Shown here piece after piece: positions 55,241-64,000 of a stretch of 64,000 nucleotides of DNA. The stretch's first letter is position 1, and each line of letters starts with the position of its first letter. The DNA is from Strongylocentrotus purpuratus (Eukaryota > Echinodermata > Echinoidea > Camarodonta > Strongylocentrotidae), in the NCBI RefSeq assembly GCF_000002235.5, contig NW_022145596.1, positions 226,001-290,000 on the forward strand, in the 5' to 3' direction. The position numbers and the translations under genes are program-made. Below the pieces are notes generated by a model. The model was not told where the DNA came from and did no database searches. It worked only from the letters and a program-made list of their open reading frames with translations.

Positions 55241-57179
55241 GTGAGTATGATTTTCTAAGACTTGATTTAGACATTCTTATGTAAGTCAGTTTATTTAAAG
55301 GGGGAGTCTAGAACTTGTTTACCTTTTGTTTATACATAATTAACATCCCCTCTCCCCCCCCCCCCCCCCAAAAAAGAAGCTTATTTTAGACATTTCTATC
55401 AGTGTAGTTATTTGGCATAATGATTTAATTGACAAAACATCTATTGACTCAGAGAAAATGACTCTCCTTATACACTATGTCAAGTCAACAAAAAGTCACC
55501 TGTAATTGAGAGATACATTACATCTTGGCAAAGTGTACCTGTGTCATCTGGCTTTCCCTGTAAATATATGAATAAAACTTCCACAATAATTGCACAACTA
55601 TGAAGTGTTACAATCAGGTAAAGGAAAGTTAGTGTGCATGGTATTGTACCCTATACCATACCTTGGATGAGGGCTTGAAGTTAAACAAAACGTATTTGTC
55701 TCTCTGTAGCTATGTTGATGAAGTATGTTCTATTTAGAAGGCTCTGTCCAGCTGATGAAGTACATGGACAGTTGAATAATTCATTGGGGTCAAAATCATC
55801 TTGTGTGGATGCCAAACATTTCTTGAGATTTGTCTTGAAGATGTAGACAAATGATAGAAAGCTGTAAAAATGCCCTTTAATATTGCTGGTGTACTTCCTA
55901 TTAGCATAGTGGTCACATGTTTCTCAGAGTGCAAATGTAAACTTTTAGGAAGAAAGTGTACTGATTTTACATGTATGACTGTGATTGGAGTGAAATGAAA
56001 TGATATGGTACAAAAATCTCGAAATTCGCGAGACGAGGTAATTTTCACTCTTTCGGGTCGTCACTACAACTTCCGGTATAGAGTCCCATCCCAAGTCACG
56101 GCCTTCATCCACCCCCATTTTTCAGGGTTCTTACGCTTGGAATCATGAGCCCAGCACTGTGCAGCCTCACAAAAGAAAACCATCGTCACTGACGTCAAAA
56201 GACGCAAAAAACAATGAATGAAATGTTCAATAAACGTTGAATATTTGCAAAAAAAAAACAAGACCGAGCAGACGACATATTCGGTGCATACACGTTGTGT
56301 GGCGACGGCGTTTTACGTTTGCGCTATCGCGCGCCTGCACAGGAAGCTGTAATGTCGAAAAGCTATCCCATAATGCAATGCGCGTTTTCAGGATTTTCCC
56401 CGGATCTCGGCAGAATCGCTATTTGGGGTAGCGAGAATTACTATGATTTTTTTTTTATTTGCAGAATTTAGAATCATAATATATGTGAGAAGTCCTATTT
56501 ATAGAAATTAACAACAAGCATAAATAATTCAAAATACATCAACATTTTAGTGTTTTTGTAATGACAATGAGTCAATGGTAATGTGTACCTTATTAAAATT
56601 GTAGCCATGGAATGCTATTTGTGCAGCTGTAAGGAAATAATTGCTTTATGGAATACCATCGTTCATTGTAATGCGAATACGGGCCTTCCTGAGATGTCAT
56701 ACGATAGGGTAAACAACATTTGCAATAATTTTATTTTATTTTGAGGCTGTAATCTCAATCAATTGTATACCAATTGTGATATTTCAAAATCAAGTGCCAG
56801 CATATTTATGGTACAGTAATATTTGTAGGTCAAAGTGTTGTTCTTAATGTGGCTTACTTCGTGGTCTATTAACATTGATTGCTAGCAATTTCAAAGGAAT
56901 GTTCACCAATGATTTTGATGCTGGTGATACAACATGTAGGCAATACAAACAAAATGTACTCTACTTTTACCAGCAAATATAAGGAAGAATAATTTATGGT
57001 GATGAAATATCATTGATTTCTGAAAGTCCCCATTTAAGCAATGGATACTCAGCCTACAGTAGTGAATATTTTTGATCTGCACTTTATATACATGTAAGTG
57101 GTAATTCTAGATTTAAGTCTTTATGGATGTATTGAAATAGAAACACAGAATTACCCAAGAATGTATTTTTAATTAACAG
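55241..57179 (+). other. ZDHHC intron 6
   Basis: C-run at 55,352-55,368. A GC-richer stretch at 56,000-56,430 has the look of an inserted element, but no complete inverted ends were found. No exon recognised. Confidence 0.5.
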
Positions 57180-57312
57180 GACATTAGTGATCAAGGGTCT
57201 TCTGGATTCCAGGTCATGTTTTTGTTTCTGTTATCGGCCGTGTTTGCCATCAGCGTTACGGCACTGTTTTGTGTCCATTGCAGACTGAGTGGTGTGAATC
57301 AGTCAACGTTAG
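57180..57312 (+). CDS. ZDHHC palmitoyltransferase, exon 7a (alternative loop + TM4)
   Basis: A 133-nt exon, phase 0 to 1, with acceptor TTTAATTAACAG and donor TTAG|GTAGGA. It encodes DISDQGSSGFQVMFLFLLSA then VFAISVTALFCVHCRLSGVN and QSTL. Joined to exon 8 it gives S-T-L-E, the form the conserved T-T-x-E motif takes here. It has the same length, phases and fold position as the exon at 59,234 (17 of 44 residues identical by eye). It keeps the H-C pair (VHCRL; ZDHHC2 has YHCWL) that 7b lacks, but is otherwise the less canonical version. Confidence 0.85.
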
Positions 57313-57616
57313 GTAGGAATGTGTGGTGACCTAGTACTTCTACTATTCACCTGTATTGTGGCAGTAGGTAATCTATTTATTAACAAGGTGCTCAACAGGT
57401 CATAAACTTGTCTGATCTAGATGATGTAGATGGTCTGGCCTAATATAAACATACCAATGGCAAAATGTATGATCGATTCAAAATCAGATTATATTATGTA
57501 ATTTCCGTTTTGGTAATATTGTTCAGAATTTAGGCCTACCACTTTAATATCTTGCTATTCGATGTTGGCTTAACATAGTCATTGTAGCCCCTCTGCCTTT
57601 GGAAATAGAATAATTC

Positions 57617-57740
57617 CTGTAGTAAGCCCAGATTAATAATAATAATAGTTTGTTCATTTATAGCGCATTTCAAGACCAAAGGCCCTCTCGAAGCACTTTA
57701 ATGATAGAATTCAGCTATCAACATGTGAACTTTGCCTTGA
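57617..57740 (-). mobile_element. L2/SINE-like 3' tail, antisense, in the intron between exons 7a and 7b
   Basis: AATAATAATAATAG then TTTATAGCGCATTTCAAG and CTCGAAGCACTTTAATG is the reverse of the common ..AAAGTGCT..GCGCTATAAAT-(ATT)n tail of L2-type elements in marine invertebrates. Confidence 0.55.
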
Positions 57741-59037
57741 TAGACTCCCCTAAATCATTAATTGGTACATGTACGCACCATGTTAAGTAGGTAGATGTTA
57801 TCTACTGCCATTATTCAGGATGATCCATGTAGGTGACATCCTGGGAACCAATCGGTCTCTCATCCATGTAGTCAAACCACTGCATTAATGGCTGTGAAAA
57901 CATAGTCATTTTACACTGTCATATAACAGAGATGATTGTGTGGTTAATATGGTTACATGTATTAATGAAACCACACATGAAATGGTTTTCTGTCATGCAA
58001 CATTAAAATGCACATATTGACTGCATGGATAGAGACATTGTTTGTAATATACAGTGTGACTTTGGGAGAGGGTGATCTGCATCTTAATCTTATTCTTACC
58101 ACTATATCCTTTACAGAGATATTTCATGCTGTTTAATGGTGTTTATGCTTTCTAAAAAAAGTAGATAGGTCTGCAAAGTGATTAGAATAGACAAGTTCAA
58201 CCATACCCTTTCCTTGAATAACGATAATGTTTACAGCATGTCTTATTGGATTGTAGTGGTAGAAAATAAGCTGGATGCATTCCACCCTTTCCTGGTGTGT
58301 TTTTGAAACACTAACCACTCATCTTGCAATATCCTTTTAATTTTGTTTTTCTTTTGTCTCTCTTTCTCCCTCCCTAAAACAAAACTTGTGCATAATGATC
58401 TTGGTTCTTCGCCCCTCATTGCAATGAAAATAACATGTGGCATGCTAACTCACATCCTATATCTGCTTTAACTTTATATCTGCTTTAAATTATCTGCTTA
58501 TCATGAATCTTACTTTCTACTTCATCACTCACCTCCATTATTCACATCCATTATTCACATTCATTATTCACATCCAATATTCTCATTCTTATTTATCATT
58601 CTCATGTGCTCTATTCTGTGCTGTTCATGATATCCCAAAACACACTGAACCAAACACTACATACCCATCTTCTCTTCTCATTTTGATACATCAATCAATT
58701 CTTGGCTCATCTCCACCTATTCATCATTATGTCATTTTAATCTCATTATTATACTAAAACCTTCATTTCATACCACCATTGTTCTTACTATCCCTTCTTT
58801 CTGCTCTCTTTGTCTTGAATATGTCCATGATACCTCACTTCTTGTACATGAACCTTAACATTTTACTGTCTTTTATTCATCTACAATGTATGCCATTGTC
58901 CTCATCATCACAATATGCATATATTTTATCTCCTTCAACTTCATCTTGTAATTCTGTATGGACTTGCATGCCTCTTGCTAATTATTTGCTAATTACTTGC
59001 TAATTACTTTCTAACATGGTACTAACCTTCACCTCCA

Positions 59038-59140
59038 TCACATGACACTTCACCTCTGTCACATGACATTTCACCTCTATCACATGACACTTCACCTCTG
59101 TCACATGACTCTTCACCTCTATCACATGACTCTTCACTCT
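59038..59140. repeat. 21-bp minisatellite upstream of exon 7b
   Basis: The unit CACATGACACTTCACCTCTGT repeats about 4.5 times with alternating CTGT/CTAT endings. It lies some 95 bp before the exon 7b acceptor, in a C/T-rich context. Confidence 0.85.
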
Positions 59141-59233
59141 CCATACCTACCTATCTATCTATACTGGCTTCTTCCCTCCCTCCCTGCCTCCCTTGCCATC
59201 ATACCTATGCTTGACCCATATACATGTACCCAG

Positions 59234-59366
59234 GGCGGCCTGTCAAACGAGAGTGGACGTTTTCATATCCTCTTCCTGTTCTTTGCGGCGGTCATGTTTG
59301 GTATTAGCACCTCAGTGCTCTGCTGTATGCACACCCATCTCAGTCTCACCAATCGCAGCACCCTGG
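59234..59366 (+). CDS. ZDHHC palmitoyltransferase, exon 7b (alternative loop + TM4)
   Basis: A 133-nt exon, phase 0 to 1, with acceptor CATGTACCCAG and donor CTGG|GTAAGC. It encodes GGLSNESGRFHILFLFFAAV then MFGISTSVLCCMHTHLSLTN and RSTL. The F-H-I-x-F-L-F-F-A-A-x-M-F block closely matches vertebrate ZDHHC2 as I recall it, so this is probably the ancestral version. Joined to exon 8 it also gives S-T-L-E. Splicing 7a directly to 7b would shift the frame, so only one can be used per mRNA. Confidence 0.9.
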
Positions 59367-60947
59367 GTAAGCTTCTACAGGTCTAACTACAAAGTAAAGC
59401 ATCTTCTTCATATGATCCTCCTGGGCCAGATAACCCACTTTAATTGTCAGTTGAGCCAATAAAACATGTAACAAACTGTATTCTCTAAGAAAATATATCG
59501 GCTTACTAATTAGACCACAGAAGTAGCCATCTGAATTTTTTTATTAAAGATAAGAGAGTGCCTTTTTAGTGTAGAAATGGTTAAATATGCAACGAGTTAC
59601 CATAGAGATTTTCAATACGGTTATTAGCTGTTTTAATATTTGAATTTGGATATTATTTAAAGCTCTTCTTCCTTTCAACAAATGGAACATTCTGCCGATT
59701 GACCAAAAAGAGAAGGAATGATATATTGATCTTTTAATTGCTAGGAACCTTCGGAAAAGTTGGAATTGAAATCTTTGTAGGTTTGGCATAATATTTCATT
59801 TTATTTGAATAGATACTTTCCCTCATTCATTAGTTTCAGAATGAATGTATCTTATTCAGTAAATTGGATCAAAAGACCTTGAAGCACTTGTCATGTCTGT
59901 CAAATAATACAAATGTAGGACCAAATTCCTGTATCGTTTTGTCAAAGTAAATATAAAGTCTGAAGAAATATCATAAAACGTAAAAATAGAAAGGAAAAGA
60001 CCTGATGTGAAGGTACTAATTCTATTGATTGGCATGCAAGACAAGGTTAAATGTCATACTTGAACGTTATACCACATCTATGTTATTTAAGGAGTCAGTA
60101 CTTCATATCTAGTATGTAAAGTCTGTTCTTGCTCAGAATACAACGGATGCTTCATTTTGTTCGCTACATGCATATGCATCACGAGACTTTCTACTCTTTA
60201 TTCCTTTGTCCTTGCGCAGGTCCTTATTTCATCCAAGTCTTGCACAAATAGATATAAAACACAATATGAATCTTTATGAACCGTTTCTAGCTACTTACCT
60301 TAATGTGGCACTGTGAAAGATTCTTGAGAGTTAGATTGGGTATTGGACAGGTATGATATCAAATGAAAATTAATTTAAAGGAATTGGCGAAATAGTCTCA
60401 ACCTCAAATGACACTGCTACTATTTGACAGCCATTAAAGAGTGCATGATAGAACTTTTATTTTATCTGCATGTTTTGTTTTCTTTGATGCTGGTAGAAAC
60501 CATTGCTCTAGCTTCCCTCCTGCATGATTAGCATGAAATAAAGTTTATTGCGGGCATGAAGTTTGTTTTCATCTTTGATCTGGTATTTCATATTTTTGTT
60601 TGCTACAAGTGGGTAGGAATCATTTTCTTTTAGATATATCCCCATTTTAGAATGATTAACAAAATGCTTTATTCTTCCTTTTCTCATTTGCTTGATTGAC
60701 TTCTCTATTTCCATGATCATCAACATACATTACTGTACATTGTCTTGTCTTTGCTTTGAGGGAAACTTTGATAAATTGAAGTGTATTTTTCCTTCATGTT
60801 CTCATGTTTCACCTTATACTGTATATTCTACTAATGAACAGATGCTGTGTTAATCTTCAATTCTTTACTGCACTTTTTAATAACAAATGCATTCAGACTA
60901 ATTACATGTACTTCCAATATATCTCGTTCAAGTTTGCATTGTCATTA

Positions 60948-61452
60948 GCCTAAAATAAAAACTTGTATTGCCCTTTGCGACCGACCCGAAAATTACGCGT
61001 CGGCATTTTTTAAAGTTTTTTTTTTTAAAACCGTTTTTTAGATTTTTTTTAAAAAATTTAGTGAATAAAGAAATATGTATTTTGTTTGTTGGGATAAATG
61101 GGATATAAATACATAAAATCAAATCATTCCAAATTCTCTCTCGTCTTCTGCCCTAGTTTCAAAATCCTACTAGCGCAATCATCTCGATCAACACAACATT
61201 GCAAACCATGGATTATTATGAGGTGAAAAAGATATGAATGGAATGATAACGCTGAAACACATGTATTAAAGCATTGAAAACTGAGAAATATAAGCCAAAA
61301 GAGGCGGGAAAAAAACACCCCCAAAAAAATTGAAAACTGACAAAATCAGCCCAAAGAGGGCACAACAAAAAAAGTTTTAAAAAAAAACTTTTCCGACCGA
61401 CCGACCCATGTTTTGGCACCCAAGGGCGATACAACAGTTTTTATTTTAGGCC
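60948..61452. mobile_element. PIF/Harbinger-like MITE in ZDHHC intron
   Basis: Left end GCCTAAAATAAAAACT and right end AGTTTTTATTTTAGGCC are complements, with TTA on each side (60,945-60,947 and 61,453-61,455). GGCC-type ends and a TTA duplication fit PIF/Harbinger. Internally, GACCGACCC and GACCGACCGACCC pieces lie near each end. Confidence 0.65.
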
Positions 61453-61582
61453 TTATTGATGCAAAACTGACCCTACATATTTGGACTTTATGAGTACCGG
61501 TACCCATAATCTATCAACATATTTAATATCTACAAGGTTAACTTATACGAGATTTTAACGACGTTTTGTTTTATTTGTGAAG

Positions 61583-61711
61583 AATCTTTCCGTGCTCCTG
61601 TGTTCCGCCCCATGGTCCAGACAGGAGGGTTTAGTCATGGCAGCTTCGGTGATAACTTCAAAGAAGTGTTTGGAGATAAGAAACTTTACTGGCTCTTCCT
61701 ATGTTCACAAG
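61583..61711 (+). CDS. ZDHHC palmitoyltransferase, exon 8 (cytosolic C-terminal part)
   Basis: A 129-nt phase 1-1 exon (acceptor TTTGTGAAG, donor CAAG|GTATGT). It encodes ESFRAPVFRPMVQTGGFSHG then SFGDNFKEVFGDKKLYWLFL and CSQ. T/S-L-E-[AS]-F-x-x-P-V-F, the N-G-F-S-like block and V-F-G-D-x-K-x-[YF]-W-L are hallmarks of ZDHHC2/15/20. The acceptor lacks a strong pyrimidine tract, but the frame fits on both sides. Confidence 0.92.
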
Positions 61712-61879
61712 GTATGTATTCACATTCTACTAATAAAGAAGTATATAAAGTTTTTGTTTTAAATCAATCTGTTTTGTTTTGTTTTATTGATTGATCTGTT
61801 GTGGTAATTATTGCTATTTAAGATAGCCAACCTTGTATTTAGTGCTTAACCCCCAATCCGTGAATTTACGGATTCCATT

Positions 61880-63680
61880 TCATTCCATTTGCAGCAAAGG
61901 TGATGGTGTAGTGTATGAGTACACTGCAAGGAACATTCAGTGCTAGTGTCTTTTGGTTCAGTGCTATCAGGATTTTGTAGTTCACTCTGCATGATGACTT
62001 GTTATTCAGTACTCTTGTTCCATTTACAGCAAAGCGGATGCCTGGTGTAGTGTGTATCCAGTACAGTGTAAGGATGATTCAGTGCTAGTGTTTGGTGATT
62101 CAATACTTGTTAACAATGTAATGTTCTATTTACAGCAAAGGGGATGGTGTAGTGTATCCAGTACAGTGTAAGGAGGATTCAGTGCTAGTGTTTGATGATT
62201 CAATACTTGTTAACCAATGCTAATGTTCTATTTACAGCAAAGGGGATGGTGTAGTGTATCCAGTACGGTGTAAGGATGATTCAGTGCTAGTGTTTGGTGA
62301 TTCAATACTTGTTAACCAATGTTAATGTTCTATTTACAGCAAAGGGGATGGTGTAGTGTGTCCAGTACAGTGTAAGGAGGATTCAGTGCTAGTGTTTGAT
62401 GATTCAATACTTGTTAACCAATGCTAATGTTCTTTTTACAGCAAAGGGGATGGTGTAGTGTATCCAGTACAGTGTAAGGAGGATTCAGTGCTAGTGTTTG
62501 ATGATTCAATACTTGTTAACCAATGCTAATGTTCTATTTACAGCAAAGGGGATGGTGTAGTGTATCCAGTACGGTGTAAGGATGATTCAGTGCTAGTGTT
62601 TGGTGATTCAATACTTGTTAACCAATGTTAATGTTCTATTTACAGCAAAGGGGATGGTGTAGTGTGTCCAGTACAGTGTAAGGAGGATTCAGTGCTAGTG
62701 TTTGATGATTCAATACTTGTTAACCAATGCTAATGTTCTTTTTACAGCAAAGGGGATGGTGTAGTGTATCCAGTACAGTGTAAGGAGGATTCAGTGCTAG
62801 TGTTTGATGATTCAATACTTGTTAACCAATGCTAATGTTCTATTTACAGCAAAGGGGATGGTGAAGTGTATCCAGTACAGTGTAAGGAGGTTTCAGTGCT
62901 AGTGTTTGATGATTCAATACTTGTTAACCAATGCTAATGTTCTATTTTACAGCAAAGGGGATGGTGTAGTGTATCCAGTACAGTGTAAGGAGGATTCAGT
63001 GCAGTGTTTGATGATTCAATACTTGTTAACCAATGCTAATGTTCTTTTTACAGCAAGGGGATGGTGTAGTGTATCCAGTACAGTGTAAGGAGGATTCAGT
63101 GCTAGTGTTTGATGATTCAATACTTGTTAACCAATGTTAATGTTCTAATTTACAGCAAAGGGGATGGTGTAGTGTACCAGTACAGTGTAAGGAGGATTCA
63201 GTGCTAGTGTTTGATGATTCAATACTTGTTAACCAATGTTATGTTCTATTTACAGCAAAGGGGATGGTGTAGTGATCCAGTACAGTGTAAGGAGGATTCA
63301 GTGCTAGTGTTTGATGATACTTGTTACCATGTTAATGTTCTATTTACAGCAAAGGGGATGGTGTAGTGTACCAGTACAGTGTAAGGAGGATTTCAGTGCT
63401 ATGTTTGATGATACTTGTTAACCAATGTTAATGTTCTATTTACAGCAAAGGGGATGGTTAGTGTATCCAGTACAGTGTAAGGAGGATTCAGTCCTAGTGT
63501 TGATGTTCAATACTTGTTAACCAATGTTAATGTTCTATTTACAGCAAGGGGATGGTGTAGTGTTCAGTACAGTGTAAGGAGGATTCAGTCCTAGTGTTTG
63601 ATGATACTTGTTACAATGTTAATGTTCTATTTACAGCAAAGGGATGGTGTAGTGTATCCAGTACAGTGTAAGATGATGAT
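61880..63680 (+). repeat. Tandem array of ~102-bp units carrying a splice acceptor and the start of exon 9 (18 copies)
   Basis: CAGCAAAGG-type starts lie at 61,892, 62,027, 62,133, 62,235, 62,337, 62,439, 62,541, 62,643, 62,745, 62,847, 62,950, 63,051, 63,153, 63,253, 63,347, 63,443, 63,542 and 63,634. The middle copies are exactly 102 bp apart; the first two are diverged and the later ones have many one-base gaps. Each unit has a branch-point-like TGCTAATG, a TTCTATTTACAG acceptor and the exon start GGGGATGGTGTAGTGTATCC. In the frame set by exon 8 most units encode GDGVVYPVQCKEDSVLVFDD then SILVNQC and a TAA stop. Confidence 0.92.
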
Positions 63681-63757
63681 TCAGACAGGCTGCTGGATGA
63701 TGGTGTGGAGAGTGATGTACTCAGTGGAATGGAAGAAGACAGGACAAGGAGATTCAG
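63642..63757 (+). CDS. ZDHHC palmitoyltransferase, exon 9 (C-terminal tail), frame disrupted as given
   Basis: The last unit of the array runs on into unique sequence: DSDRLLDDGVESDVLSGMEE and DRTRRFR, ending phase 2 at TTCAG|GTAAGA. The GDG..YP..-R-L-L-D order matches ZDHHC2/20 tails (GDG-x-S-F-P, then N-R-L-L-D or similar). To follow exon 8 in frame the acceptor must be the second AG (CAGCAAAG|GG), not the first. As given, this copy has GGG where the other copies have GGGG, and AAGATG where some copies have AAGGATG, so the GDG part and the RLLD part are not in one frame. Consensus error or real decay cannot be told apart here. The gene continues past the window. Confidence 0.65.
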
Positions 63758-64000
63758 GTAAGAATTACCTAAGACTTTTATTTATTTTTTAATATAGATT
63801 ATAAAGGCTTAACGCCTAGCTCGAGTTAGTCTGTAGTAGTCCATTCAGATCTAACTGGCATAAAGGAGGCTCCACACTAGCTTTTTCGAAAGTTCCAGAT
63901 TATTCTTTGTAGTTTTGGTACATGTATGTTGAGCTCTATATTAGAACAATTATTGAAACTTTAGGGGTGTGGACTTAGATTTAGGATGCCCCTGTGCCCT
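63758..64000 (+). other. Start of the next ZDHHC intron
   Basis: Begins GTAAGAATT. No exon seen before the window ends; at least one further coding exon is needed. Confidence 0.6.

Noticed and set aside
55980..56430. GC-richer stretch with short frames as a possible exon or gene in ZDHHC intron 6
   Set aside because: Frames lack similarity to the enzyme and no splice sites match its phase. Perhaps an old mobile element, but no paired ends were found.
61880..63680. CRISPR-like array (regular ~102-bp repeats)
   Set aside because: The whole unit is repeated with no unique spacers, the genome is eukaryotic, and each unit matches an intron-exon boundary of the adjacent gene.
62906..63792. Frames of 60-64 codons across the exon-9 array read as separate proteins
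   Set aside because: They run through repeat units in frames that do not join to exon 8, and reflect the repeat rather than an independent gene.

Overview
This is a stretch of an animal genome, most likely a marine deuterostome invertebrate (an echinoderm such as a sea urchin fits best; this is inference). Genes are split into short exons with GT-AG introns. Most of the window is AT-rich non-coding DNA packed with microsatellites, foldback elements, MITEs, SINEs and fragments of CR1/L2-type retrotransposons. No bacterial-type features were seen.

Layout. (1) 1-2,000: the last exon of a GH27 alpha-galactosidase / alpha-N-acetylgalactosaminidase-like gene on the + strand. (2) 2,000-13,300: no host gene recognised; repeats, an antisense retrotransposon ORF1 (7,469-8,188) and an antisense RT tail (9,131-9,720). 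(3) About 13,370-27,990 and 29,230-43,830: two copies of a large direct tandem duplication. Each carries one complete six-exon gene for a modular extracellular protein (signal sequence, Cys-rich module, half-EGF plus Thr-rich mucin stretch, EGF-like module, then a two-exon 'farnesoic acid O-methyltransferase' domain, PF12248). Every intron is phase 1 and both copies are open from start to stop (409 and 419 residues). The copies differ by nested insertions, including a 5'-truncated CR1-group retrotransposon with an open RT frame (30,908-32,419). (4) 45,554 to beyond 64,000: a DHHC palmitoyltransferase of the ZDHHC2/15/20 group on the + strand.

The main discovery is in the palmitoyltransferase. 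The exon for the TM3-TM4 loop and fourth membrane segment is present twice (57,180-57,312 and 59,234-59,366). Both versions are exactly 133 nt, with the same phases and about 39% identical products. Including both would break the frame, so they look like mutually exclusive exons. The next downstream exon sits at the end of an 18-copy array of a ~102-bp unit. Each unit carries a branch-point-like site, a 3' splice site and the start of that exon, so the array duplicates splice sites in series.

Other notable structures are a near-perfect palindrome with ~284-bp arms (25,109-25,684), a hAT-type foldback element with an 8-bp target duplication (47,228-48,922), a TA-flanked element with iterated internal motifs (49,455-50,366), and a transposon in duplication copy 2 whose empty site survives in copy 1.
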